A program made the position numbers and the translations under genes. Of a stretch of DNA of 64,000 nucleotides, positions 1 to 14,572 are shown in pieces. Source of the stretch: Membranipora membranacea. Lineage: Eukaryota; Bryozoa; Gymnolaemata; Cheilostomatida; Membraniporidae. How positions within the stretch are numbered: the first letter of the stretch is position 1; each line of letters begins with the position of its first letter. The notes beneath the pieces were generated by a model. It worked only from the letters and a program-made list of their open reading frames with translations. It had not been told where the DNA came from and made no database searches. The stretch is taken from the NCBI GenBank assembly GCA_914767715.1, contig OU612070.1, positions 28,694,025 to 28,758,024 of the forward strand. The letters are read 5' to 3'.

Positions 1-1761
1 TCAATTTTGAAGACATGTTGATGGTGTAAACATTTGACAGACTCTATTTATGCAAGTTCTGTCTGAGTAGTCAGGAAGAGCAACTGTCAAAAGGTCAAAA
101 AGTTTGACGTGAGAGACATGTAACAAGTTTAATTTTTGTTCTATGTTCCTCTAGTCTGGCTGTTATATGACAGTTGCCACACCTCGAGGAGGATCTGATG
201 ATATTAGCATTGCAAAAATCTTGTACATATTTCCAAAAGCCTGGATACTTCAATTATCATAAAACACAAGATTTCCACTGTCAATGTCAACACTACTCCA
301 AACTCAGCATTAGAATCCTCAGTACCCTCAGGACTGTGTGACCTTTTGACAGTTGTAAGCTCATTCAATATTATGAAACTTACCAAAATTTTTTTTTCCA
401 TCTCCAGTTCCTTTGCTTACTCCATGACTTACTGAGTCGTCGCCATCAAATTGATGTTAGTGCCACTAGGACTTATCACAAGATGCTGTCATTCATCCTA
501 TATCAAAAAATTAAGTCGAGCTTTCCAATCTTCCCAATCTTAGTCACATTCTATTACCCTGATGAGGGCTCAAAAGCATCATCGTGTGCAGCCTGAATGT
601 TAATATATTGTTTCTACTCATCTTCTTGTAGAGATTGTAGTTTTCATGATACCGAATCCGATGGCGGCAATGGAGATTGTCTCATTTCTCAACCGCAGTT
701 CAATTTCAAACAATGACTGCACTTTAAGGCCAGTGACTAGACAGAATCTACTGTGCACAGGTCATACAGTATGAGTTTGAGTGTGAGTGCTTATATTCCA
801 CAGTCAATTAAAATGACTATCCTGACCTTATAACAGCATTAAAAGTTCCATACATGCTTGCTCTGATCTTCATAGGAGGTAGAATTGTACAATGTAACCT
901 ACAAAAATATTGGACAGTAGGCCCATTGCAGTAGGCTGTCACAATATAAACAAATAGGTGATAATTTTCTACAACAAAGCTGCCATACCTCACTCAATCA
1001 TTTTGATGTCACCTGTTAGATAATGCCTGCTGTAAAACAGTCATGTGACTCACAGCAGACATTTCATTGGCCATTATGTTTGTGATCTCGTAGTCAAAAA
1101 TACACTTGGGGATTGTCATTCCTCTGTTCATGATGAGACAAGTCCTCAAGAAAAGAGGTGAAAGCTGCTCGCTCAACTTCCTGCATTCCTTATGTGCTTA
1201 CATACAAGTTTGGCCCATGTTTCCAGTTAAAACTCTTCCAATAATTGATGAGTCGAGTGTGTACCTTGAACTCTCCTCCTTGCAGGCATAAACTTACAAG
1301 TGAGTCCAGGCAAGATAAGCCTGGTACAAAAAGAGCAGACAGATCTTATGCAACGATAGAAACAAACAAACAGAATTTTAAGCACACAATTTGACTTAAA
1401 CTCCATGAATTTTCAACTCAGTCTCATTTCCGGAGGCACAAGATTTCCTATCGATTTCCCATCATATCAACAAAGCATGTCAAAAATTAGCAAGAATTTA
1501 TGTCAACAGTTCAAAATTGGTCGAACGGATTGTCTGCCAGACAAGACTGACATATATTTAATATTTGGAGCCCTATAAATATTTCTATTGACATGACAAC
1601 CGTGAAAATATTTGGAAGACTCTATTTTAGGTCACTCATTGGATGTGATACATTACACAATACACCTCATGCATCTTCATGACTTCTGGATAAAAGTCCC
1701 TGACTTAATCTGCTCCAGAATAAATCTGGAATATATATATCTTTTTGGAATATTATATATT

Positions 1762-1794
<33 letters not shown>

Positions 1795-2305
1795 GTATAT
1801 ACACATGTGAATGAAGGGTAAATCATAAAAGCTCATGAAATGTTTAAAATTTGGTCGCTAAGCTTTGCATGAGAACAAAGTTGGCCGAGTTAGGTGGACA
1901 TCATGTAACATGTAAAAACTTTTCAAAATAAAAAAAATTGGTCCTACGCTCATTGACTGAACAATGTTAGAGCAGAAAAGTGGGAAGAAGCCGATATGTA
2001 CTGAACTGTACTTGTTCTTATTAATACATGAGTTTAAATATGACCTCGACAGTGCAGCTGGAATGGGTTGGCAAAGAATAAAAGTGGTAAATACTTGAGC
2101 TGACCGAGTTTAAGATTGCTGAGGAGGATTAGATTGAGCGAAACAGTTAGGCTCTTCTTATATCATGATTAAGTGATAGGATATATAAATCCTGTATCAT
2201 GATCGGTTAACTAGGATTATGGAAATACTGTAAGTCGATGAGTCAGAATTACTTGAGCATTCCTCTCAAACCAAGTCTAAGGTAGCTTAGCTCAGATATC
2301 TATCA
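1..2305. other. Non-coding flank 3' of the choline transporter
   Basis: No open reading frame here looks like a protein, and I see no convincing splice-bounded exon on either strand. The stretch should contain the 3' untranslated region of the minus-strand choline transporter next door. It is AT-rich and includes a TA-rich microsatellite near 1737-1804. Nothing else is supported. Confidence 0.5.
1735..1806. repeat. TA-rich microsatellite
   Basis: An imperfect run of alternating T and A with occasional C or G interruptions. Ordinary simple-sequence repeat. Confidence 0.85.
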
Positions 2306-5300
2306 TCAACCATCCTTTTCAATGAGCTCTTTTTTAACCTCTGCCATCTCCTCTCCACTGGCGGAGCTATCATCCTCCTCAGTCTTTACTGGTAATCTAT
2401 CTATGCGGTTGTTGATCAGTTTGAGCCACTTAATATCCATTCTACCTGTGTTTATCATCCAATCAGTGAGGTAAGATACTCCCAACATGATTCCCAAACC
2501 AAGCAACATAATCATGGTCTTGTAAGGGAAGTATTGTTTGTTTGTCTCCTCATCGTACCAAGGGAAGGCAACTGCAGCTTTCCAGCCAAGATAGCTTTCT
2601 CCACCGAGTAGACGGAGGATTAACGTAACTAGAAAACCTGAATGAAAACGAGATTGCTATAAGTATATTATCTGTAAGTATCAATGTGCCTGGCGGGAGA
2701 GAGGTCACAATGGTTGATACTTGGCCTTCAGCCAGCAGTTAAAATTCTCTAAAATACTGGGCCTCTGACAGTTTTCCAATCTGAACACCAGGCCAGGTGA
2801 ACAACTAGTGCCACAGGCATTCACAAGACTCACAAATATGCAGAATATTTACTTTTTAAACTAGGTCAGTCAAAATGATGTGCCATGGAAAATATAGGCC
2901 ATCATTCCTGAGGTCTCAAATTTCTTGACATGATGAAACGAGCAATGTCCTCTCTACTACAGGCACATGTCACAAGAAGTAACTGACTAACAGCGGTACA
3001 TTATTAATCACTTTCTAAGTTTAGCAATTGCTAAACTTAGAAAGTGTTTAATAATCAATACTCAATCATCTGATGGATCCACTGTAGCCTGTTTTGACAA
3101 GTTTTGTTGTGGGTGTTCTCCCCCCCACCCGACAACATAGCTTGTCTGACAGGCTAGATCCACTGATAATCCCTCCTATCCTCCATCTTGAATTGGCTAT
3201 GAAATTTCTAAAACAATCTGAAAGTATCCATAATTACTTCCATTCATTTTTCAAACATGTAGTAAAGCTATTAACATACCAATGAGAGATCCAAAAGTGT
3301 TGAACCAGGGTACAAATATGGTACTGACTAGCTGTGGGAAGAGTACTACATACACTATATCTCCACACATGTGCAGCAGTCCATATATAGACTGTACAGT
3401 GATGGCAAGTAGTGTGGCTAAACCACAGAATACTACAGAGGCCGCTCTCATTACCCATATCAACTCACGAGCACTCGCCTGCAACAGAGAAAACCAGAGA
3501 TTATAAATCTTCCAAACACAAAACGATATCATGTTTTCCCTTTTTGTTTCCCCAAAGTTTTGCAGTAATTTCTTTGGCATGCTATGGAAAAAACTGTCCA
3601 AGATGATTTTGTCTGCAAATAAAATAGTATATATGTATATATAAATCTCAGAAACTTTCAAAGCATGAATTATGCTCACAGATGAATTGATGCCTTTATT
3701 TCATGTATTGATAAACGAGGGAAGACAACTCATCAGAAAGGGGTTTATAGAACCATCCACTTATGTAATGGATGTCACAAACTTATCTTTGCTGTTCACA
3801 ACATCAGAGGCTTTATAAGACGGCCACCTGGAGACTTAACGCCACAACACATCACTGACATACCTGTTTTCTAAAGACGGGTCTGTAAACATTCTGTGCA
3901 AACATTGAGCTCGAACTGAGCATTGATGAATCCGCTGATGACATCACTGCGGCTGATACAGCTCCTAGTCCGATAACAGCTACTACAGGTGGAGTTAGGT
4001 ATTGTAAGACTAGAGGGATAATAAACCTAGGGTCTACTCTTCCAGTGACAGGGTCAAAGTCTCTGTATGCTGTTTGATTCCAATCTGAAAACAAAAAATA
4101 GATAATTTGTAATGCATGCCACAGAATTTGCAATTTGCCATCCCAAACCCCATTGAGGGCTGGCTTTGTAAGACTCAGTAAGCTGCAGCAAGAAATTTTT
4201 TATCAAATTTGTAGGGAATACGTAAGCAAGAAAACTTTTGAAACATACCACGGATCACTGAGGAATACGCTTTATCTGATTTCTCTTCATATTTACCAGT
4301 GAGAGATCCCATTGGTAGGAAGTTTGATAATACTGGTCAAGTTACTAACATCAATACATAATTCATATACTGGAAACATGGTAAATGCATTGACATAGAT
4401 CATACCGAGCCATTTCCGCATCTGATAGTAAGTATATTCATTTTGTAGAGTGAATCGAGATAGTACTACCATATAACATTATCATGATATATAAGGCTAA
4501 TCACAATAACATACCAGTTGCGAACCCAACACCACCCAGTATGACAGAAGGGATGGCCATAATCAGACATCCAGCACTACCCATGATGGAGAGGATCTGA
4601 GCACTTCTAGGAGTGCGAGCAGCTAATACTCTCTGGAAGTACACCTGAAAAAGAAAGAAGGACACTCAATATTATTTCTATATGCTTGGTACATTCCTGA
4701 TACAATACAGATCTATTTATATTTTGCTCACAGTCCATGATGTCTCTATCCAACACAATGAAGAAAATTTCTCTGCTTGTCTTGTCTTACGAGGGTGACG
4801 AAGATAGATGGTGGAAGAGATCAGTAGTGAGAATACAGGCAATATGTGGCACCCATCGCATTCAGAGGCCACGGATAAATTTGATTTAGCATGCTGCATT
4901 GGCAGTAAATCTGTCAGACAATGTCATAAAGCCAGCCAGATCCATCACCTCTGCATGAGAAATTCAAAAAGATTTCGCAAGGATTTTCTTACTGCCCTTG
5001 CCCTCGTACCTGCCAAGGTATCCCGCCAAAGATGAGCAGCATGTAGGAGTCTATGAATGTTCCCCAGTTTTTTCCTTCCACATAGCCTAACCATTCTACT
5101 GTGGATGAGTTAGCGGGCGGTGTAAATACATCTCCAACAGCTTCATTCTTCAGGGCAAACGGGATAGCTGTCACCTAAACAGAAAAAATACTCCTGTGGT
5201 ATTAAATGAACAAGTGGTTTTCCAAATTTTCTAGTTCCTGATGTTATGTAAGTAAATGTCCCCTTTCTTATGGAGAGGACAATATCTACTTGTTTAAAAC

Positions 5301-7521
5301 ATCAAGGTTGGTAATCTCCGGGTCTGCTTCCTTTTAGCCAATTAAATACTATTGTCGATTTTATCCAACAAGGGTAAAGACACAAGTCAAAGGAGGCTGC
5401 TTTGAAGAAAAGGGATGACAACTAGATGAAATAACTTGGGCATCAACTAAGGTAAGTAGAGTGGTGAAAGCCAAGGAAGGGACCTAGTACAAAGGTTTAC
5501 CTAATAAACCGGCATGAGCAAAATGACACAAATATGTCTGATGCGAAGATGACCTCCTGTTGTAAGGAAACAGCACATACCAGACCAGCCGCTATACAGA
5601 AGAGTTGTATGACATCTGTGTATACTACAGACGCTAATCCTCCTATCACCACATAGAGTAAGGCTACACAGGCTGATATAAGTACAGATACCCATAACTC
5701 CAATCCAATTATCACAGCCAGGGTGGAACCTGCAAAAAAGTCCAATAGTTATTGAGTCAAGTTTAAATACTTTGATTTCAGGGTTTCAATTTCCAAGCTC
5801 ATCAAAAATACTTGACCGAGCTTATGACTTGGTTCAAGCTCGCTTAGGCAACTTTTTCTAGGTCAAGAATGATGCAAGTGAGAATCACCGACATTGAATG
5901 AAAATAAGTCAGGTTGATTATCCAGGCCAATGGCTGTACAGTAGTATGTTTGTCCAGGCCTTGTTAGTTTTATGACTTTTATATTGACCTACCCTCATAA
6001 AGAGAAAATCTTATATAATATTTAAGATAGTAGCTTCACCAGGAATTCACACACATTGACAAACAAAGTCTACACGCCACTGCTAGTGAGCAATTTTGCC
6101 GCTGACCAAGCAAGAAAATTTAAAATTACTGCTTTGAACTTGCCACCACTGATAGAACACAAAACTTTGACAAGTCCTTGTAGAATTTTATGGTTCACAG
6201 CAACAAACATAAATTATTGATGGCTAAACATGTAAGCTGTGACTTACAACTTGCATGGATTCTGGTGCTGTGTAAGGAAGTTCTGCAGTTCACTAACCTG
6301 GCATTATATAATTAATTAGGGAATTATGGGATAATGTTGAACTTCGAACTCAAAACAAGATCAAAATGAGACTCTTGGACCTTTTGCACTGAAACACCAT
6401 GCAGGTCTTGTATACAAAGATTTGATAAAACAGGTGGCAACTGACATTTTTCACCTTCATACGACAATTCCAGCCTCAACTTGCCACATCTGACATTAGT
6501 AACATAGGACATACCCAATGCTCCAAGGATGGATGCACTCCAAAATATTTCTCCACATACAGCAGGCAATACAAGCACCGCCCCCATCCAGTCTCCAAGT
6601 TTATCTTGGAACGGGTCTATCATTGTCATATATTCAGCTTCCCTCATCTTCTTGGCGAAGAATATACCAGCTGAAAATAAATTGGATTTATGGTCAAAAT
6701 CTTTCTTAAACTGTCGAAAGTGGCAGTCAATGGTGTCAAATTCTCCATCATTGAACTCCTTGGCCATCCGACTCTCTTTTGTTGCGACCAAAGGTCAACT
6801 TTTTATTTATTGCTAACTTTCATAGCTCAGTATATTATATGGTTATCTACACTTACCGATACCAAGACTCAATGAGAACCCTACTGGGGCCTGAGCCCAC
6901 ACCAATCCACCTCCTTTCTGATCTTTAGCTAGGTAGATGGCTTCTGCTGTCCCATTAATGTAGCCCCCTCCCACCCAAGTAGCTGTCATTGTCAAGAACC
7001 CCACTACCTATAAAATCAGCAACATATAAATGAGAGATGCTAAAAATGTGTGAGGTTGTGATCTAACCATAGATCACGCAAAGTATCTGGATCGAAGGTC
7101 TAAAATCCACCTTGAGATCTACACAGTATGCACTGAATGAGGACCCTGCGCCAGGTTGACCAAGCAGTGTTTATGGGCAGCATGCTTTGAAAGTTGAACA
7201 ATACCTTGACCTCAGCCCATATTGCGGGTCATGCCAGTGAGCACAGCATCAATGACAGGTGACAATTCACAGGTCAGTCAATTATGGGATGCTGTTTTTT
7301 ACATCAAATTCATTATGTAACAGTGAAAATAAGACAATGTTAAAAAGTAAATACTGGTTGGGACATACCATTCCGATATCTCGTCCAGCAAGCATGGTTT
7401 CAGTCGTACTAGATTCAGCATTTCTCCGTAGTTGTTTCCTCCCCGCAACTATACCGATAACCAAAATAACCACATAAAATCCGAGCACAGCCACCAAACC
7501 CCAGACATTCTCCACCGCCAT
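2306..7521 (-). CDS. SLC5A7: High-affinity choline transporter (CHT1 / SLC5A7-like)
   Basis: Sodium-coupled uptake of choline at the plasma membrane; in animals this supplies choline for acetylcholine synthesis in cholinergic terminals. Nine coding exons on the minus strand: 7369-7521, 6857-7007, 6515-6670, 5581-5729, 5010-5174, 4515-4644, 3864-4084, 3280-3478, 2306-2637; all have GT-AG borders, phases agree, total 551 residues (human protein about 580). The start at 7521 opens directly into a first membrane span. Family landmarks in order: [93 protein letters not shown] and [12 protein letters not shown], spread over roughly 13 hydrophobic spans. These match CHT rather than glucose or iodide carriers of SLC5. 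The cytoplasmic tail (about residues 500-551) is short and acidic. An AG just upstream of the ATG, at 7530-7531, suggests a 5'-untranslated intron. Confidence 0.95.
3001..3056. repeat. Near-perfect 25-bp-arm palindrome
   Basis: Two adjoining arms of about 25 bases are reverse complements with one mismatch and essentially no loop; the centre reads TTTAGCAATTGCTAAA. It lies in the last intron of the choline transporter and may be a very short MITE or a cruciform-prone site. Confidence 0.85.
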
Positions 7522-10434
7522 CGCTGTGTCTGTAAATGCAGAGCTACCAGAACAGCTCCTTTCTTATCCTCTGGTCACTTGTCTCGACTATGAAAATGTC
7601 ATTTTTCAAATTTAATACCTGTCAAATGAACTGTTCTACTGCCAAACTGTATAGAATTCTGAAGTCATTCTAAATACTAATACTGACACTGACAGCTAAA
7701 ATATTTCAAATATCTCTCTCACTCTCACGCCACAATGTAAACCTCTTAGAGTTATAGATAAATATATCATTTATTTCAAATTTGTTCCAAACTGTCATCG
7801 AATGACACCAGGATGTGACCAGTGACCTAGCTCTAATTTATAGAAGTTTTCAAACAAAATGGAAATCTAGGAATTCCTTGCGTTAGTCTCAAGATATTTA
7901 TGAATGGCATTCTACTGGTGTCAACCACACGTTAAACATAATCAATCACCTCACCCTGTAACAACACACCTAGCCTACATGACGGTCGACTAGATTTTTT
8001 TGCAACAATATGTTTTAAAATAACAATAACAATATCAAAAGATACAAAACAGACCAACCCGAGCAAAGTGATTGTACACCAATTGACTGTACACCTATTA
8101 TTTGCAATTCTATCTACTAATTGCACAATTATTAACATATTAATAAATCACATCACAGAATTAACATGATCACGTAGGCCATACAATATATTTCCCACTT
8201 ACAAACAGTATTTGTTGAGATTTGGTTGATCTTGTTGCCCAATATTGCAGGTTCATGCAGCTGTTTAATTATCGTTCAGTATCTAATCCTTCACCCTGGT
8301 TTATCAAAAGAGACAATAAATTGTAGTGACCTCCTCTCCTAGAAGGTTTATAACTCAGACTAAAAGTATGGGACTAAATAAACACTCATGAGATAAGACT
8401 GCCAAACATGATGAAAAGAAGGAGGGCCAATGTGAATAAACAATCTGGCTCTTAATCCTTGTATTCTATTATTGTCTAAAATTTGTTGACATGCCAGTAA
8501 GGTTGTTGAGCCCATTGATGGTTTGAGCTCAAAAATCTACTCAATGTAGCAGAATAAACCAATTTAGAGATTACACTGATATGGCAGGTTGTTTACTTTT
8601 CTGTTTGGATTCTTTTGTACACAATAAAATTTACCTCATCATGTGGCTATTTATCTCACATTGAACTGATTTGAGTTAATAAGCTTGTGGTCGGCAAGAT
8701 GTAGGTTATCTCTCATTCAATGCTGTATGTATGTATCACCAATGATCTCCTTGGTATCACAACACACAGAGTAGGGATGCAAGGATTCTTACTCTGTGTA
8801 GGTATGTTGTATCATATTTGAGATAAGCCTGAGGTTGATAGGATTGTCGTTGAGGCACAAGGTTGGGGGGTAGGGGTTTAGTCAAAAATAAAGCCACTAT
8901 GGATATCAGATAAGCAATTCCTGCACAATTTGCTATCAGTCTGCAGCCTGGTTGAGTACACTTCAGGAACAATGGCCTCACGACCACGTCAGGCAGACCC
9001 CCGTGGAAGCCGCACCCCTATACCCACATCTTGACCTGGCACGCTACGCCCTCTCCCTATCTCAAACTCTGTAGAAAAGAAAACCTTGACATTTAATAGC
9101 ATGTATATTTTCTGAATTAATTTAATTTTTAATTTCAAATGTAATTAATGATAGTGTCAGCCTTGAGTAATTCACAAAGGATCTTTTTTATGAATCTTAA
9201 CCAATTATTCATTGATTCCTTGAAAGCAAAAGTTCTGAGGCAGTGGAGCCATCCTTCCACATTTCCCTTCTCTATTCCCTTAAATGTAATATGATAACAA
9301 AATTATACTGTTAATATTATAAATATGATACTATACATACGTATTATAAATGGCCAATCAATTATCATGTATATTGACAGGTTACACCTGACAGGTGGGG
9401 CATATAACACTGTGTAGTGTAGACAATGTATTCTTGAACTAAATATGGCTAAGATCTGATGTTAGCATGCGGTTATGATTGTCGAGAAGAATTTCCAGTA
9501 AAAATTAGAAAATTTCTGCTCAATTGTGCTTTCATACTATCATTATTTTGGGTTTCCTATCGGGAGTAGATTACTACGAATGTAAAAGTGTGCCATTTTA
9601 TAATTATTAGAAAAATTAGCCTTCTTATGTTTAGCTTAAATTATCCTCCCCATAAAGTAAGGTTATTACCCTTGTTATGTGATCGTACATGAAATGGGCG
9701 ATTGAAATATATTTACGTACGTTTTTAATTTCTCGAAATTTCACTGATCTGTTGATTATTATCAAACAATACCTCCACTGCAGATGTATATAATTGCAGA
9801 TGTATATTGAGCATTTATTAACATGATCAAACACGTAATCCCCTAGTTATTTTACTCATATTTGCCAAAAGCGAAAACCTTGCAGCTCACATTAGTTCAA
9901 GTGCTACCTGCCTGGTTCAATGACTTATTATCAGAGATTTTAATTATTATTAATAAATGAAAACACATTTTTAGGTTTTTAGGACCAATAACAAGCCCTA
10001 TTTCTTGAAATCATCATAACTAAACTGGCATTTATTAGGCTGCTTGCTAATTGTAGAAATATACTGATAATTTAATTAATCCTCTTCGATACAAGAAAAA
10101 TCTTTCTTTATTTGAGCATCTCAGGGTCCTCTCGAACAGAAGGTAGGTTGATAGGGAAACAGTTATTTTGTGTTGAGTTTCAGTCTGACGGCTTTTTTCA
10201 GCTTGCTATTTGTGATAACATAAGGATCTCACACATCAGTACATATCACCTCACGTCTCAACTATCTTTATACGCTCGTAATATTCTCCGGATAGGTGAA
10301 GCATGACAGGTAATTTTTCTGATAAACATGATTTTTGTCCTAAACAAAAAGAAAATCTGTGAGAAAATATTACTGACACTTAATCGTGAAAAAACACTCC
10401 ATTATTGCCACATGACACCCTTTTTAATTTACAG
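7522..10434. other. Intergenic region upstream of choline transporter and gene A
   Basis: Holds the 5' flanks of two divergent genes. The coding start of the transporter is at 7521 (minus) and that of gene A at 10469 (plus). A GC-richer patch at about 8980-9060 contrasts with the AT-rich surroundings and could be a promoter or a first untranslated exon, but I found no splice pair that proves it. Short frames here lack family features. Confidence 0.4.
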
Positions 10435-10468
10435 TATAAGAGCAAGGACAGGTAAATCACAGGTCGAT

Positions 10469-13385
10469 ATGGAGAGGAGTACTAGTATGGGTCTCTGTCT
10501 TATGATAGTTTCGTTAGTGATCGCTACGATAGCCCTAGTTCTCAGTGTGGTGGTGTTAGCTCGACCCAATGTTCTCACAAGGTAATGGTTAAACAATAAC
10601 TCTCTTTTCTTCAGTCATAAATCTTCATTGTTTAAGACTGCGGATTAAGTTTTCACTCCGTCATACATTTTTAATGTTATATACCTTATAGGCAGTACAC
10701 TTTTGTTGAGTTGCTGTTTAGTTTTTGTTTATGACAAATTTGCAATTTTAATTTTCAAAGTTGCCTAATTATTTTATCCTCTTTGGTTTCCAAATGTTAA
10801 AAATCATAGGAAGGATGAAATGCAGCCAATGAATTTTGAAAGAAGGCTAAAATATTTCTTCAAATTCTTCAATGACCGTAAAGCTTTCCAATTTGATACG
10901 TTTTTTTATTAAAACCCTGAAAACTATTCAGAATGAAAACAAATACCAGCTCTGAGAAAACAAAGAGCAGCTTGTTATAAAGCTTATCGTTTTTTTTATA
11001 GCAGTGGTTCCCCCGGAGCTGAGACTACTGGAGTGAAAGATAATCATAATCAGAAAGAGAAGGTTTATGTGTTTGCTTATGATGTACCCTGGGAAGAGTA
11101 TCAATATGTGTGAGTACCAATATGTAGAGTAGTACCAAGTATGAAGAGTACCAATATGTACCAATATCTCCCTTACATTATTAACTTTACTTATTGAAAG
11201 AATATCTTGCTAAAATTAATAACATTGTGGGGATACCTTTGGATCTTCCTAAATATTTCTGGTTTCCCAAAATCCAGTCTTTGTTAAGCCTAAGAAACTG
11301 CAGTTTTAGCTATCGTAGGGTGAAATTGAATATTTGGAACTGAGATTGTGGTCACTGTATATCTTATGACCATTTTCAGCACCATAGAGGGGCACCTGAA
11401 AGGGCTGTCAGTAGATGTGGTAAACTCTGTGTGTCAGGAGGCTGGAAAATCCTGTAGACATATTGTAGCGCCTATCCAAGACTGCTGGGACTCAAGCTTG
11501 GGCAGAGGAGTGGGTGAGTAAAATTATCCCAATTAATTGAGCTCTACCACCCTTCAGTACTTCAGTATTCAGTTCAAAACAAAGAACACAACAACGCCTT
11601 TTTATAAACCCTGCAAAAAAAAAAGTTGGCATTAATAATTTTTAATGACAATTCAGTTCAGTTATTGGATCTCATTTTCTAGGATTACTGGATCGTTGGT
11701 TTGATGCCTGCGCTGTATTTCTGAAAACTGCAAGAAGAAAAAATATTTTCGGTTATTCTGGAAGCTTTTACAGTCAGAAGAAAGGACAATTCTACTCAAA
11801 GAGTAGCAGAAATCTACAAACAACCGAACCACAAAGCCTCACTATTGGTGAGTATGTCATCAAAAATCTTGTTGTGGTCTTGTTAGGAACTGTCACAGTA
11901 GTAGAAACCTCCTAGTCATCATTAATCGAATCCACTGTGTTGAGGAATATGTGATGGAGCTACGGGTAACCCATCTTAATACCAAAACACTTTCTTGAAG
12001 TTTAGGGGTTTGTATGCGGAACAAGAGCGGTACGGCGAGGAAATTTTTGCTATCTCTTGCCTTCTACCATGATTATATCTGACCTCTGATATCTGCCATT
12101 GATTGTAATTGAGGGATAGTGGGCTTTAGCGGCAACTTAGTCTGCAAACAATGACAGGATGAAAGATTCTGCTAATTATATAAAATGAATGGTCCTGTTA
12201 TCACTCTTTTCTGTTCGCTCAGTCAGATCAGTATAGAATGACATTTCTCACCTAGCTATGCATGGCCACATAACTTATCCCATATACAGAAACATCAATC
12301 AAATCTGACAACCATTTTATCTAAACAGCATCAGAGAGATGACAATGATCTAAAAAAAACTTATATTATTTTTGTTTGTTATTACAGGAGTCCGCTCACA
12401 TTGGTATGTCAGCGATACTTGTCTCATAAAACATGGCAAGTCTGTAGGGACAGTGATCAAGGCTGATGATTATGATGAACTGTATGACCTTCTCTCAAAT
12501 GGCACGGTAAGTAAAAATGACCTAGTTTGTTTGTTGAATTAAGAGAACTGATGAAAGCTAGGAATTACAGTTCAATGTTTGGTCCGATCTTATTTATTTC
12601 GGGCTATAATATCAGGAGTGGTTGTCTAGGGAACACAACTCCAAATTCAAATATTACAGAACACATTTTTATTGAATACAAATCACAGATGTACGAAGAA
12701 TGATCGCTCATAGACAACAGATGACTTACAACTACAACAGAGCTTGCAGAGCTTGCAATTCTTGAGAAGTACTACCTCATCTCGTCACAGAGGAAGATAG
12801 ATGAACCTTAATAAAATGAATGAATGTCGATTTACCCTCATATGAAAGTTTTAATTTTTATACAATAGTTCATGTAAATACTATAGGTCTGCCGGTTTTG
12901 CAAGAAAATTGCTGTTGAGAGAATAATGTTCCATAGTGTCCTCAAGCTTCACTATATTTTGACATTCTTTGACAGGTTGATGCTGTGCTGGCAGAAGAGG
13001 GTACATATGGTAATAAATCAGAGCTGACATCCCACCCAGAGATGTATGAGTGTGGAGTCGGTGGATCAGGTGTCATGCATCGGATAGACAGTGGTGAGTT
13101 CTGTAAACTTTGAGTCTTCTGTACACCCAATTAAGATTTTAGAGGTGGAGTTGAAATATTTTGCTTGCGTTGGATTCGCTAAGACTTGCTTGGTCAGGTA
13201 AGACCCTTTGATATGCCTTAAACCACCAATTTTTTAAACAGCAAGACCAATCTTTTTAAATCTTTGATTTTACAGATATCCCATTGTGGTTTGAGCCAGC
13301 TTTTGAGAGAATAAAACGGAGCGGGAAATTCTCAGAGTTATGTGATAATTATGAGGCTGTCAAAAGTAAATGCCTCAGGGACTGA
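10469..13385 (+). CDS. Gene A: type II membrane protein with a bacterial-type solute-binding (SBP_bac_3-like) ectodomain
   Basis: Seven exons: 10469-10581, 11002-11109, 11380-11513, 11683-11847, 12388-12506, 12976-13093, 13276-13385; 288 residues. Residues 8-33 are one strongly hydrophobic span with no signal cleavage site, so the rest should face outside or the lumen. After a linker, YVFAYDVPW opens a complete periplasmic-binding-protein type 2 domain: GLSVDVVNSVCQEAG (as GFDVDLAKAI in bacteria), WFDACAVFLKTARRKNIFGY (as YDAIIAGMTITPERAKQVDF), VGTVIKADDYDELYDLLSNG, VDAVLAEEG, and IPLWFEPAFERIKRSGKF. The T-x-x-R motif that holds the ligand carboxylate in amino-acid-binding members is kept. 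No channel segments follow, so it is not an ionotropic glutamate receptor. Ligand and role are unknown. An acceptor at 10433-10434 marks a 5'-untranslated intron. AATAAA lies near 13699. Confidence 0.85.
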
Positions 13386-14556
13386 TGACGGTTGGCCACG
13401 TCGGAGTAACATACAGAGATCTTCTGACACTAACTAACTCATAGAGTCTACCTCATCAAAAGACTACATAATATTTTTATCACTGCACATTGTCTGATGC
13501 AACATTTTAGGTTCCTTCATTTTTTATTGGCATCAAAGACATACGTGACATCACTGGTCCCACCCTAACCAAAGTTATGATGAAAACTGTAAGTATTGTG
13601 ATCAAACTCAAAACACGATGGCAAGAAGAGTAAATTAACATTCTTCTTGTGTATCCCTAACCCACCATATGTGTATATACACTAGGCTCTTACTATTAAA
13701 TAAATATCATATAAGTGAAGAAGCCTCGAATACATGAATTGTTAAAGCCCAAATAACATTTTTCTATTAACTGTTTGCTTGCATGTTTGACACATTATAT
13801 ATACACACCTACAGAAATACATTTTCACTGTAAGAGAAAATGCTGAAATTATCTTTAAACCAATATGTTTTACATAATAATACAGCTTTCTCTTTCTAAT
13901 TTTCTAATAAACCAGTATTGTAAAGTGCTTGTCTAAATTGGTAATCTACAGGCTTAATCGACATATGTTTTATGGTCACTAAAATTCTTGTGTTCCAATC
14001 AGAATACAGCACTCTCAGTTCCGCACCATCAGTAAAGGTGTTGATTAGCTATAAGCTGTCGTTTAGGTCACAATATTGACCTTGGAATAGAATTTGTGCA
14101 TGGAGGGAAGGATTGTTGAAAGAGGGAAGGCCACGCCCTTCAAGCAACAATCTCAGCTCAAGCCGAGATCTGACCATTCAGTATTTTCTTGGGGAGTTGA
14201 CCTGAGGTGTTGACAAGAGTTTACATTCAAAGTAAGTATAAATAGTTCAACCTTTCCAACCTTATTCTAGCCTGAAGAAAAACAGTATGCATCTGTCATG
14301 ACTTCACTTTTCTATACAGGTTCATTTCATAGCAAGTATTTGTCATTGATATGCCGATGTTCATTTAATTGAACTTGTTTTAAATACAATTATTACAAAT
14401 TTGAGCATCAATTAGCCCCGCATATTATTCAAATTGAAAAATCCCTCTAAATGCCTTCTCCAAACTTCCAGCTCTTTCCTAGCATTTCGTGTTGTTATAT
14501 ATCCCAATCATCTTCTGAGTTCACCCTCAATATGTGTTCTCACATTTTATTCTCAG
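13386..14556. other. Spacer between genes A and B, start of the left inverted-repeat arm
   Basis: Non-coding. From about 13440 onward the sequence matches, in reverse complement, the upstream flank of gene C (to about 31920), so the duplicated block begins just past the stop of gene A. It must contain the promoter and 5'-untranslated exon of gene B; an acceptor at 14555-14556 precedes the coding start. Confidence 0.6.
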
Positions 14557-14572
14557 GTCTTCCAATATTGCT

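Noticed and set aside
8757-8987. 76-codon minus-strand frame with one hydrophobic stretch
   Set aside because: No coding features, no splice-linked partners, and located where promoter sequence of the choline transporter is expected.
10469-13385. Ionotropic glutamate receptor
   Set aside because: The ligand-binding fold is there but no pore helices interrupt or follow it, and the protein is under 330 residues.
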